Below, in pieces: positions 18,615 to 26,834 of a stretch of 64,000 bases of DNA; position 1 is the first letter of the stretch, and every line of letters starts with the position of its first letter. Below the pieces are notes generated by a model that saw only the letters and a list, made by a program, of their open reading frames with translations, had not been told where the DNA came from and ran no database searches. Both the position numbers and the translations under genes were made by a program. Source of the stretch: Flavobacterium sp. LC2016-12. GTDB taxonomy: Bacteria; Bacteroidota; Bacteroidia; Flavobacteriales; Flavobacteriaceae. The stretch covers positions 62,001 through 126,000 of the forward strand of contig NZ_JADKPT010000003.1 in assembly GCF_015351595.1 (NCBI RefSeq), read 5' to 3'.

Positions 18615-19769
18615 ATGAGAAAATTAAAAATGGGAATGATTGGCGGTGGCAAAAATGCTTTTATCGGAGCTGTTCATCGTATCGCTGCCAACATGGATGG
18701 ATTAATCGAATTGCATTGCGGTGCTTTCAGTTCTAATCCTGACGTATCCCTAGAATCGGGTAAAGAATTGGGTTTATCTGAAGATAAATGCTACGAGTCT
18801 TATACTCAAATGATAGAAACGGAAGCAAAACTCGCTCCTGAACAAAGAATGGATTTCGTTTCAATAGTAACCCCAAATCATGCCCACTTTGCTCCTGCCA
18901 TGCTGGCATTAGAGAATGGTTTTCATGTTGTTTTGGACAAACCAATGACTTTAAGTCTGGCTGAAGCAAAATTATTAGAACAAAAAGTAAAAGAAACAGG
19001 GTTATATCTCTGTTTAACCCATACGTACGCCGGATATCCGATGGTAAAGCAAGCCAAAAGTCTGATAGCTGAAAATCATTTAGGAAAGATTCGAAAAATA
19101 ATGGTCGAATATCCTCAGGGCTGGTTGAGTACCGACTTTGAAAACGAAGGAAATAAGCAAGCCGCCTGGAGAACAGATCCTTCTAAAAGTGGCATTAGTG
19201 GTTGTATGGGAGATATTGGAACTCATGCTGCCCATTTAGCGGAATACATTTCAGGATTGAAAATCACTCAAATTTGTGCCGATATTAATACTGTTGTAGC
19301 GAACAGAAGATTAGATGATGACGGAAATGTATTACTGAAGTTTGATAACGGTGCTAACGGAATTTTAGTGGCAAGCCAAATTGCTGCCGGTGAAGAAAAC
19401 AGCTTAAAAATTAAAGTGTATGGAGAAAAAGGCGGTCTGGAATGGCATCAAATGGAACCTAATACTTTAATTGTAAAATGGCTGGACTCCCCTGCTCAGT
19501 TGTATCGTACCGGAAATGGTTATTTGTCGGCTGCCGCTGCTTTTAATACCCGAATTCCAAGCGGGCATCCGGAAGGATATTTAGAAGCATTTGGAAATTT
19601 ATATAAAAATTTCGCACTGACATTACAATCAAAATTAGACGGGAAAGAACCAACAGCATTAATGCTGGATTTTCCAACCGTACAAGATGGCGTTCGGGGA
19701 ATGGCTTTTATAGAAAATGTAATCGCTTCCGGAAAATCATCTGAAAAATGGACTGCTTTTAGTATCTAA
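18615..19769 (+). CDS. Gfo/Idh/MocA-family oxidoreductase (cytoplasmic)
   Basis: The 384-residue protein has an N-terminal Rossmann motif GMIGGGKNAFIGAVHR (about 7-22), the segment FHVVLDKPMTLSLAEAKLLE with the family's active-site Lys-Pro, and the C-terminal alpha/beta domain with GISGCMGDIGTHAAHLAEY supplying the catalytic Asp/His. No signal peptide is seen, unlike the other three Gfo/Idh/MocA proteins of this window. Such NAD(P)-dependent enzymes interconvert hydroxyl and keto groups on sugars. In this operon reduction of a 3-keto sugar back to the parent sugar is the likely role. It starts 18 bp after the GMC gene. Confidence 0.9.
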   Translation: MRKLKMGMIGGGKNAFIGAVHRIAANMDGLIELHCGAFSSNPDVSLESGKELGLSEDKCYESYTQMIETEAKLAPEQRMDFVSIVTPNHAHFAPAMLALENGFHVVLDKPMTLSLAEAKLLEQKVKETGLYLCLTHTYAGYPMVKQAKSLIAENHLGKIRKIMVEYPQGWLSTDFENEGNKQAAWRTDPSKSGISGCMGDIGTHAAHLAEYISGLKITQICADINTVVANRRLDDDGNVLLKFDNGANGILVASQIAAGEENSLKIKVYGEKGGLEWHQMEPNTLIVKWLDSPAQLYRTGNGYLSAAAAFNTRIPSGHPEGYLEAFGNLYKNFALTLQSKLDGKEPTALMLDFPTVQDGVRGMAFIENVIASGKSSEKWTAFSI

Positions 19770-19934
19770 GGCGCTAAGGCACTAAGATTCTGAGCTACTG
19801 ATCTAAGATACCTAAATGGTAAGGTATTCCGAAAAAAAATACCGTATAAGAACAAATTGATACTAAAATGGATGTAAAATTATATTTTCTATACTCAGTA
19901 CCTCAGTACCTTGGAACCTCAGTATCTTAAAAAC
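19770..19934. repeat. Intergenic octamer-periodic repeats in inverted orientation
   Basis: The gap between the Gfo/Idh and isomerase genes contains, on the left (19770-19818), about six units of 8 bp related to GGCACTAA or GATTCTGA. On the right (19893-19934) it contains units related to CTCAGTAC (CTCAGTAC, CTCAGTAC, CTTGGAAC, CTCAGTAT). The two halves are roughly reverse complements, so the transcript could fold on itself. A small hairpin GGTATT...AATACC lies between them. It may be an intra-operon stability element or a slippage-prone repeat. Confidence 0.5.
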
Positions 19935-19953
19935 TTAATTAAAAAAACAATAA

Positions 19954-21006
19954 ATGACCACAATGCAAGGACCTGCCGTTTTTTTGGCACAATTTATTTC
20001 TGATGAGGCACCCTTTAATTCTTTAGAAGGAATATGTCAATGGGCTGCCAATCTCGATTTTAAAGGAATCCAAATACCCACGCTGGATTCCCGTTTTATC
20101 GATTTACAAAAAGCCGCACAAAGCAAAACCTACGCTGACGAACTCACCGGAATTGTTGCTTCTTACGGATTGAAAATATCGGAACTTTCTACTCATTTAC
20201 AAGGGCAGTTAGTTGCTGTTCATCCTGCTTACGATGATTTTTTTGATGGCTTTGCTCCGCAGGCTTTGCGAGGCAATCCAAAAGCAAGACAAGAATGGGC
20301 GGTGCAGCAATTACATTATGCAGCCAAAGCTTCTCAAAATTTAGGACTTAATGCACATGCTACTTTTAGCGGCTCTTTATTATGGCAATATTTTCATCCA
20401 TGGCCTCAAAGACCACCCGGATTAATCGAAGACGGTTTCAAAGAACTGGCTAAGCGCTGGCTCCCAATCCTGAATGAATTTGATAAAAACGGTGTGGATG
20501 TTTGTTACGAAATTCATCCGGGAGAGGATTTATTTGATGGTGAAACGTATGAAATGTTTCTTAAAGCAGTAAACAATCACGAGCGTGCCTGTATCCTTTA
20601 TGATCCTTCGCATTTTGTTTTGCAACAGTTGGATTATATTCAGTATATCGATTTTTATCACGAACGAATCAAAGCTTTCCACGTGAAGGATGCAGAGTTT
20701 AACCCAACAGGAAAACAAGGCACTTTTGGCGGATATCAAAGTTGGGTAAATCGTGCTGGGCGTTATCGTTCGCCAGGTGATGGCCAAATTGATTTTAAAA
20801 CCATTTTTAGCAAATTGGCACAATACGATTATAAAGGCTGGGCCGTAATGGAATGGGAATGCTGTTTAAAAAATCAGGACGATGGTGCTCGTGAGGGTGC
20901 TGAATTTATAAAAAAACACATTATCAAAGTGACGGATAAGGCTTTTGATGATTTTGCAGCAGTAGAAACAAACACACAGCTGAATAGAAAAAATTTAGGA
21001 ATATAA
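19954..21006 (+). CDS. Sugar phosphate isomerase/epimerase (xylose-isomerase-like TIM barrel)
   Basis: The 350-residue cytoplasmic protein belongs to the AP-endonuclease-2/xylose-isomerase-like TIM barrels. Putative metal ligands are the Glu of VCYEIHPGED (about 190), the Asp and His of ILYDPSHFVLQ (about 217), the His of KAFHVKDAEF and the Glu of AVMEWECC near the C-terminus. A close layout occurs in sugar-catabolic clusters together with Gfo/Idh/MocA dehydrogenases. The 184-bp gap upstream holds the octamer repeats, but the gene remains in the same strand block. An isomerase or epimerase acting on a keto-sugar, or a lyase of a 3-keto-glycoside, are both possible. Confidence 0.86.
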   Translation: MTTMQGPAVFLAQFISDEAPFNSLEGICQWAANLDFKGIQIPTLDSRFIDLQKAAQSKTYADELTGIVASYGLKISELSTHLQGQLVAVHPAYDDFFDGFAPQALRGNPKARQEWAVQQLHYAAKASQNLGLNAHATFSGSLLWQYFHPWPQRPPGLIEDGFKELAKRWLPILNEFDKNGVDVCYEIHPGEDLFDGETYEMFLKAVNNHERACILYDPSHFVLQQLDYIQYIDFYHERIKAFHVKDAEFNPTGKQGTFGGYQSWVNRAGRYRSPGDGQIDFKTIFSKLAQYDYKGWAVMEWECCLKNQDDGAREGAEFIKKHIIKVTDKAFDDFAAVETNTQLNRKNLGI

Positions 21007-21024
21007 GACAAATACATCACTATA

Positions 21025-21384
21025 ATGAAAATTAAAATTTTAACCGCCATTATAACCCTGACTAGCTTAAGCTCATTTACAAAGTATGAATCAGCTTCAG
21101 GATATAGCGCCGTAACAGAAATCCAGTCATCTGAAGGAGAGGCACTAATAAAGAAAGAAGATTGCGCTACCTGCCATAAAATAGACAAAAAAGTTGTTGG
21201 GCCATCTTATCTGGATATTGCCAAAAAATATCCAATGAATGATAAAAATATCAAATATTTATCTGAAAAAATCACAAAAGGAGGTTCAGGAGTTTGGGGC
21301 GCCGTACCCATGTCTGCTCATACTGCAATGAAAAAAGACGATGCCAAAAAGATCGCAACTTACATTCTATCATTGAAAAAATAA
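21025..21384 (+). CDS. Small c-type cytochrome
   Basis: The 119-residue protein has a signal sequence (about 1-17) and one haem-binding motif, CATCHK (Cys47, Cys50, His51). It is followed by KVVGPSYLDIAKKYP, typical of class I cytochromes c, and a likely distal ligand Met in AVPMSAH. It would accept electrons in the periplasm. Its place between a sugar isomerase and Gfo/Idh genes, and in one operon with a GMC dehydrogenase and its small subunit, suggests it is the electron acceptor of that dehydrogenase, as in LacB of glucoside 3-dehydrogenase. It lies 18 bp after the isomerase. Confidence 0.92.
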   Translation: MKIKILTAIITLTSLSSFTKYESASGYSAVTEIQSSEGEALIKKEDCATCHKIDKKVVGPSYLDIAKKYPMNDKNIKYLSEKITKGGSGVWGAVPMSAHTAMKKDDAKKIATYILSLKK

Positions 21385-21391
21385 ATAACCT

Positions 21392-22855
21392 ATGGATAAA
21401 GATTTAAATAAAAATAAAGAACCAGAATCTAATGATCGAAGGGATTTCCTGAAAAAAGGAGTATTAGCTACTGCTGCTTTTATGATTATTCCAAGACACG
21501 TCATGGGAAGAGGTTTTACAGCACCAAGTGACAAACTACTAGTTGCCGGTATTGGTGTTGGTGGAAAAGGAAGTTCAGACCTTTCAGCATTTCACAATAG
21601 CGGTATCGCCAATATAGCGTACTTATGTGATGTTGATACCCGAAGAGCTGCTAATAGTGTAAAAGCGTATCCTAAAGCAAAATTCTACAAAGACTGGCGT
21701 GAAATGCTGGACAAAGAACACAAAAATTTCGATGCTGTTTCCGTTTCTACACCCGATCATAATCATGCTATTCAGGCATTTTCGGCTATGCAGTTAGGTA
21801 AACATGTGTATGTGCAAAAACCTTTGGCACATGATATTTACGAAGCACATATGATGACGCAAGCCGCAGCAAGATATAAAGTGGTAACACAAATGGGAAA
21901 TCAGGGATCATCTAATGATGGTACCCGACTTCTAAAAGAATGGTACGATGCCGATTTAATTGGTGATGTCCACACGGTATATGCCTGGACTGACAGGCCT
22001 GTTTGGCCTCAGGGAATTCCGTGGCCTTCAGCAAAAACAGAAATCCCAAAAGAATTAGATTGGGATTTATGGCTTGGAACTGCTCCTAATAAAAACTATG
22101 TTGACAAGTTAGTGCCCTTCAACTGGCGTGGCTGGTGGGATTATGGAACCGGTGCTTTAGGAGATATGGGATGCCATTTGATGGAAGCCCCTTTTTCGGT
22201 CTTAAATCTAAAATATGCCAAAGATGTACAATGCAGTGTTGGTTCCGTTTATGTAGATGAGTTCAAAAAAGGATATTTTCCTGACAGCTGCCCTCCTTCA
22301 AGCCACGTTACCTTAACTTTCCCGAAAACGAATAAAACAAAAGGCGATGTGAAAGTGCATTGGATGGATGGTGGTATTCAGCCGGACCGTCCGGAAGAAT
22401 TAGGTGCGAACGAAATTTTTGGTGATGGAGGAAATGGTACACTATTCATTGGAACAAAAGGAAAAATGCTTTGTGATACCTATAGCGAAAATCCAAGATT
22501 ATTGCCTTTAAGCCGTAATGAAAATCTAAAAATAGCAGAGAAATATCCGCGTGTAAAAGACGGCGCCAACGGACATTACAAACAATGGATAGAAGGCTGT
22601 ATTGCCGGTTACGGTAAAAAAGAATTAAGTTCTCCTTTTGAAATTGCCGGTCCTTTAACCGAAGCTTTGCTAATGGCGAATCTTGCCGTAAGAGGTTATG
22701 ACCTACACAAGGAGGTATTAGGCGAAGATGTATATCCGGGACGTTCGGTTAAATTGCTTTGGGATAATGATGCCAAAAAAGTAACCAATGTCGATGATGT
22801 AAATCAATTTGTAAAACGCAATTATAGAGAAGGCTGGAAAAACCTAAGTTTTTAA
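21392..22855 (+). CDS. Exported Gfo/Idh/MocA-family oxidoreductase with twin-arginine signal
   Basis: The 487-residue protein has a Tat signal NDRRDFLKKGVLATAAFMIIP (about 15-35). The Rossmann motif AGIGVGGKGSSDLSAF, VSVSTPDHNHAIQAFSAM and HVYVQKPLAHD (active-site Lys-Pro) follow, then the Bacteroidota-type Gfo/Idh C-terminal half with LDWDLWLGTAP and FNWRGWWDYGTGALGDMGCHLM. Exported members of this group carry tightly bound NAD and act without free cofactor on glycosides, so oxidation or reduction at C3 in the periplasm is plausible. It starts 7 bp after the cytochrome gene and is followed by DUF1080, a common pair in 3-keto-glycoside clusters. Confidence 0.9.
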   Translation: MDKDLNKNKEPESNDRRDFLKKGVLATAAFMIIPRHVMGRGFTAPSDKLLVAGIGVGGKGSSDLSAFHNSGIANIAYLCDVDTRRAANSVKAYPKAKFYKDWREMLDKEHKNFDAVSVSTPDHNHAIQAFSAMQLGKHVYVQKPLAHDIYEAHMMTQAAARYKVVTQMGNQGSSNDGTRLLKEWYDADLIGDVHTVYAWTDRPVWPQGIPWPSAKTEIPKELDWDLWLGTAPNKNYVDKLVPFNWRGWWDYGTGALGDMGCHLMEAPFSVLNLKYAKDVQCSVGSVYVDEFKKGYFPDSCPPSSHVTLTFPKTNKTKGDVKVHWMDGGIQPDRPEELGANEIFGDGGNGTLFIGTKGKMLCDTYSENPRLLPLSRNENLKIAEKYPRVKDGANGHYKQWIEGCIAGYGKKELSSPFEIAGPLTEALLMANLAVRGYDLHKEVLGEDVYPGRSVKLLWDNDAKKVTNVDDVNQFVKRNYREGWKNLSF

Positions 22856-22878
22856 ATTATAAAATTAAACACAAAATC

Positions 22879-23589
22879 ATGAAAAAAATAATCACAATAG
22901 TAGCAGTATTCGCATTTTTACAAACCATAAACGCTCAGAAAGGTTTTAAACCTATTTTTGATGGAAAAACTACAACAGGCTGGCATACTTACGGCAAAGC
23001 TTCGGCTAGTTCCGCATGGAAAGTCGAAGACGGAGTATTGCATTTTGATCCCGAAGCGGCGAAAAATGGTCAGGGAGGTGATTTGGTAACCGATGCTGAA
23101 TATGAAAACTTCCATTTAAAATTAGACTGGAAAGTAGCTCCCAATGCTAATAGCGGAATCATTTTTTATGTTAATGACAATCCGACAAAATATAAAAATA
23201 CGTACGAAACGGGTCTTGAAATGCAGGTTTTAGACAATGATGGTCACCCTGATGGAAAAATAACCAAACACCGTGCAGGAGATTTGTATGATTTAATCCA
23301 AAGCAAATCTGAACCGGTTAAGCCTGTTGGCGAATGGAATACAGCTGAAGTTGTTTGTAAAAACGGAAAACTTACTTTAGTTTTAAACGGTGTTATTATT
23401 GTTGAAACGGTACTTTGGGACGATAACTTTAAAGCACTAGTTGCAGGAAGTAAATTCGCAGGATGGCCAGGTTTTGGAACTTTCAAGAAAGGTCATATTG
23501 CTTTACAGGATCACGGTAATAGTGTATGGTACCGTAACATTTCCATCAAAGAATGGAATACCATGGAAACTACAACAGGCTGTAAATAA
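22879..23589 (+). CDS. DUF1080 (3-keto-disaccharide hydrolase) protein, single domain
   Basis: The 236-residue protein has a signal peptide (about 1-19, ending TINAQ) and one DUF1080 jelly-roll. Family motifs are FKPIFDGKTTTGWHTYG, WKVEDGVLHFDP, NFHLKLDWKVAPNANSGIIFYV, GLEMQVLDNDGHPD, HRAGDLYDLI and GEWNTAEVV. Some members of this family hydrolyse or eliminate the glycosidic bond of 3-keto-glycosides produced by C3-dehydrogenases. It sits 23 bp after the exported Gfo/Idh gene. Others in the family have no shown activity, so the exact reaction is inferred from context. Confidence 0.9.
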   Translation: MKKIITIVAVFAFLQTINAQKGFKPIFDGKTTTGWHTYGKASASSAWKVEDGVLHFDPEAAKNGQGGDLVTDAEYENFHLKLDWKVAPNANSGIIFYVNDNPTKYKNTYETGLEMQVLDNDGHPDGKITKHRAGDLYDLIQSKSEPVKPVGEWNTAEVVCKNGKLTLVLNGVIIVETVLWDDNFKALVAGSKFAGWPGFGTFKKGHIALQDHGNSVWYRNISIKEWNTMETTTGCK

Positions 23590-23630
23590 TTGCTCCTAAA
23601 AACTAAATAACCAAAAACCAACCACACTTT

Positions 23631-24860
23631 ATGAATACAACAATCCGCATTAAATTATCCCTAATGATGTTTCTCGAATTTTTTATCTGGGGGGCATGGT
23701 TTGTCACGCTGGGTACTTTTTTAGGAAACAATTTAAAGGCCTCAGGATCTGAAACTGCTGCCGTTTTTTCTACGCAATCCTGGGGGGCTATCATCGCACC
23801 TTTTATCATTGGTTTAATTGCAGACCGTTATTTTAATGCAGAGAAAATTTTAGGCATTCTGCATATCGCAGGCGCCTTTTTAATGTATCAAATGTATCAG
23901 TCAACAGATATCGGATTGTTTTATATCTATGTTTTGAGTTATATGGTTTTGTATATGCCGACACTGGCTTTGGTAAATTCAGTTGCTTTTAACCAGATGA
24001 AAGATCCGGAAAAAGAGTTTGCCAACATTAGAGTTTGGGGAACAATAGGCTGGATTTTAGCTGGTTTAGCCATCAGCTTCTTGTTTCATTGGGATTCTGC
24101 TGAAGCTGTTTCTACCGGATTACTTAAAAACACCTTTCTTTTGGCTGGAATTGCAGCTTTGACTTTAGGTTTATTGAGTTTTACATTACCGAAAACACCA
24201 CCAAAAGTTAGTGAGGAAAAAATTAAAATTGGGGATATTATTGGCCTTGATGCCTTAAAGCTTTTAAAGGACAAAAATTTCCTTATCTTTTTTATTTCCT
24301 CTATTTTGATCTGCATTCCATTGGCTTTTTATTACCAAAATGCACATCCTTTTCTGACTGCTGCCGGAGTTGAAAATCCGACAGGAAAAATGGCTATTGG
24401 TCAAATATCCGAAGCTTTATTTTTATTATTTATTCCGGTCTTTTTTGCCCGTTTTGGATTTAAGAAAACCATTTTGGTCGGAATGCTTGCCTGGGCCGTT
24501 CGTTATGTTTTATTTGCCTATGGAAATGGTGGCGATTTGAGTTTTATGCTCATTACCGGAATTGCTTTGCACGGAATATGTTATGATTTTTTCTTTGTTT
24601 CAGGACAAATTTATACGAATTCAAAAGCAGGAGAAAAATACAAAAGTGCTGCTCAGGGCTTGATAACATTAGCGACCTACGGTATCGGAATGCTGATTGG
24701 TTTTGCAGTGGCGGGCTGGATTACTGATAATTACAAAACTGTCGAAGGAGCGATCAACTGGTTAATGGTTTGGATCATTCCAGCCGGAATCGCCTTTGCT
24801 GTCTTCTTAATTTTTGCACTTTTATTTAAGGATAAAAATAAGCTGGCAAATGAAATTTAA
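23631..24860 (+). CDS. MFS permease of the nucleoside:H+ symporter (NupG/XapB-like) family
   Basis: The 409-residue integral membrane protein has about 12 predicted membrane segments. The N-terminus LSLMMFLEFFIWGAWFVTLGTFLG and PFIIGLIADRYFNAEKILGILH (MFS loop 2-3 motif) match the NupG-like nucleoside permease family. Many Bacteroidota members sit in sugar-catabolic clusters rather than nucleoside ones. Here it lies between DUF1080 and two exported TIM-barrel proteins and probably imports a (keto-)sugar produced in the periplasm. It starts 41 bp after DUF1080. The cargo is inferred only from context. Confidence 0.87.
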   Translation: MNTTIRIKLSLMMFLEFFIWGAWFVTLGTFLGNNLKASGSETAAVFSTQSWGAIIAPFIIGLIADRYFNAEKILGILHIAGAFLMYQMYQSTDIGLFYIYVLSYMVLYMPTLALVNSVAFNQMKDPEKEFANIRVWGTIGWILAGLAISFLFHWDSAEAVSTGLLKNTFLLAGIAALTLGLLSFTLPKTPPKVSEEKIKIGDIIGLDALKLLKDKNFLIFFISSILICIPLAFYYQNAHPFLTAAGVENPTGKMAIGQISEALFLLFIPVFFARFGFKKTILVGMLAWAVRYVLFAYGNGGDLSFMLITGIALHGICYDFFFVSGQIYTNSKAGEKYKSAAQGLITLATYGIGMLIGFAVAGWITDNYKTVEGAINWLMVWIIPAGIAFAVFLIFALLFKDKNKLANEI

Positions 24861-24881
24861 GTACTTTAATAAACAAAGGAA

Positions 24882-25775
24882 ATGAGTACAACTTTTGATA
24901 GAAGAACGGCCATAAAAGGTATTCTTGCAGGAACAGTAACTTTTGGAATTCCATCCGATTTATTGGCTTTCGCCGATTCTCCGAAAGCATTTAAATTAAA
25001 TTTGAATACGTTGAAAGGAAAAATTAATCATTCAGTAGCCCGTTGGTGCTTTAGCGATTTTGATATTGAAACGCTTTGTGTGGAAGCTAAAAAAATTGGC
25101 ATTACCGGTATTGATCTGGTGGGTCCAAATGACTGGCCCATACTAAAGAAACACAATCTTGTTTCGACTATGTGCAATGGTGCCGAATTAAATCTTGTGG
25201 ATGGTTTCAATGATCAAAAATTTCACGAGCAGCTGATTAAAAATTATACAGAAATGATTCCACTTGTTGCAAAAGCAGGCTACAAAAACCTGATTTGCTT
25301 TAGTGGAAACAAAAGAGGCAAAACAGATGAAGAAGGCTGGAACAATTGTGTACTTGGTCTGCAAAAATTAATTCCGATAGCCGAAAAACATCAGGTAACC
25401 CTGGTTATGGAATTGCTAAACAGCAAGATTGACCACAAAGATTACCAATGTGATAAAACCTCCTGGGGAGTTGAATTAGCCAAACGAATCAATTCGGAAA
25501 ACTTTAAACTGCTTTATGATATTTACCATATGCAAATTGATGAAGGTGATGTAATCAGAACAATCAGAGAAAATCACAAATACATTGCACATTATCATAC
25601 TGGCGGAGTTCCCGGACGCAATGAAATTGATGAAACGCAGGAACTCAATTACAGCACTATAATGAAAGCAATTGCTGCTACGGGTTTTACTGGTTTTGTT
25701 GGTCAGGAATTTATTCCGAAACAAAAAGACAAAATAGCATCCTTAAAAAAGGCAATTGAGATTTGTGATATTTAA
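24882..25775 (+). CDS. Exported TIM-barrel sugar isomerase/epimerase (hydroxypyruvate-isomerase-like)
   Basis: The 297-residue protein starts with a twin-arginine-like signal, DRRTAIKGILAGTVTFGIPSDLLAFA (about 5-31). Its TIM barrel carries putative metal ligands in LVMELLNSK, LLYDIYHMQIDEGD, AHYHTGGVPGRNEIDE and GFVGQEFIP, the pattern of hydroxypyruvate isomerase and related epimerases. It is the ninth gene of the operon, 21 bp after the permease. Together with its paralogue 15 bp downstream it adds two exported isomerase-like proteins, which suggests that keto-sugar rearrangement also takes place in the periplasm. Confidence 0.87.
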   Translation: MSTTFDRRTAIKGILAGTVTFGIPSDLLAFADSPKAFKLNLNTLKGKINHSVARWCFSDFDIETLCVEAKKIGITGIDLVGPNDWPILKKHNLVSTMCNGAELNLVDGFNDQKFHEQLIKNYTEMIPLVAKAGYKNLICFSGNKRGKTDEEGWNNCVLGLQKLIPIAEKHQVTLVMELLNSKIDHKDYQCDKTSWGVELAKRINSENFKLLYDIYHMQIDEGDVIRTIRENHKYIAHYHTGGVPGRNEIDETQELNYSTIMKAIAATGFTGFVGQEFIPKQKDKIASLKKAIEICDI

Positions 25776-25790
25776 TAAAAAATAAAAATT

Positions 25791-26663
25791 ATGATAAAGA
25801 GAAGAGATTTTATAATAAGCAGCGGTTTGGCGTTAGGTGCATTAGCAATTGCTCCTTCCCTTGCCTTTTCGGCTAAGCCAAAAAATATTGGCCTTCAATT
25901 GTATACGTTAAGAGATGAATTTTCTAAAAACGTAAAAGGCGTTTTAGAGCATGTAGCCAAGACCGGTTACAAAGACGTTGAAACATATGGATACTCAGCC
26001 GAAAAAGGCTTTTTTGGCACCTCTGCAAAAGATTTCAAAAAAATAATTAGCGATAATGGCCTAAAAGCTTCTAGCGGACATTATGATTTTAATTCTTTTA
26101 TAAAAGACAATAATGCTGATTTTCTAAAGTCTGCTATTGAATGTGCCAATCAATTAGGAAGCGAATATATTACGGTTCCTTATTTAGATGAAAAATTAAG
26201 AAGTGATTTGGATGCCTTTAAAAGAATCGCTCAAAAAATAAATGAAGCAGCAGTTTTATGCCAAAAGTCAGGTTTGAAATTGGCTTATCATAATCATGAT
26301 TTTGAATTTAAAAAATTTGGAAATCAAACAGGATATGATATTCTGTTGCAGGAAACAGATAAAAAATTAGTAGATTTTGAATTGGATTTATATTGGGCTG
26401 TTCGCTCCGGAAACGATCCGTTAGCCTTATTTAAAGCTAATCCAGGCCGATTCACGATGTGGCATGTAAAAGATATGGATAAATCAAAAGCAGAATGGAA
26501 TACCGAGATTGGTGAAGGAAGTATCAATTTCAAAGCTATTTTTGCTGAAGCTAAACTTTCCGGAATGAAACATTTCTTTGTAGAGCAAGAAACAAATTAC
26601 TCTCCAAATCCAATGGAATCTATTAAAACAAGCTTGGATTTTGTTTCTAAACAATTAGTTTAA
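25791..26663 (+). CDS. Exported TIM-barrel sugar isomerase/epimerase
   Basis: The 290-residue protein has a twin-arginine-like signal MIKRRDFIISSGLALGALAIAPSLAFSA (about 1-28) and a xylose-isomerase-like TIM barrel. Metal-binding segments are LAYHNHDFEF (about 166), VDFELDLYWAVRSG (about 195), MWHVKDMD and HFFVEQE. It is the last gene of the 3-keto operon, followed by a strong terminator. Similar proteins with 3-keto-glycoside hydrolase or 3-keto-glucose isomerase roles have been reported in other bacteria. Which applies here is unknown. Confidence 0.88.
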   Translation: MIKRRDFIISSGLALGALAIAPSLAFSAKPKNIGLQLYTLRDEFSKNVKGVLEHVAKTGYKDVETYGYSAEKGFFGTSAKDFKKIISDNGLKASSGHYDFNSFIKDNNADFLKSAIECANQLGSEYITVPYLDEKLRSDLDAFKRIAQKINEAAVLCQKSGLKLAYHNHDFEFKKFGNQTGYDILLQETDKKLVDFELDLYWAVRSGNDPLALFKANPGRFTMWHVKDMDKSKAEWNTEIGEGSINFKAIFAEAKLSGMKHFFVEQETNYSPNPMESIKTSLDFVSKQLV

Positions 26664-26690
26664 AATATTTTAGACAATATATTAATTACA

Positions 26691-26718
26691 AAAGAGACTT
26701 TCGAGTCTCTTTATTTTT
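26691..26718 (+). terminator. Rho-independent terminator of the 3-keto operon
   Basis: A perfect 9-bp stem AAAGAGACT / AGTCTCTTT with a TTCG tetraloop is followed by ATTTTT on the plus strand. It lies 28 bp after the last stop codon of the operon and marks the left border of the cassette array. Confidence 0.88.
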
Positions 26719-26721
26719 GGA

Positions 26722-26834
26722 AATATAACGGGTTTAAGACTAAACTAAGCTCCTAAGTTTTGAATTTACCAACTCATTTCAAAGATAAAATCAAGCCAAT
26801 TGTCCAAACTTGGTGTAGTAGCTACTAGCTGTAG
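26722..26834 (-). repeat. attC-like repeat A (degenerate, array end)
   Basis: This is the most diverged copy: GGGTTTAAGACTAAACTAAG, then AAGCCAATTG and CCAAACTTGGTGTAGTAGCT in place of the usual arms, and the GTT/AAC cores have been lost (CTACAGCTAG). It still carries the cassette-specific TAGCTGTA shared with the upstream edge of the same gene (27526-27536). It closes the array next to the operon terminator. Confidence 0.6.
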
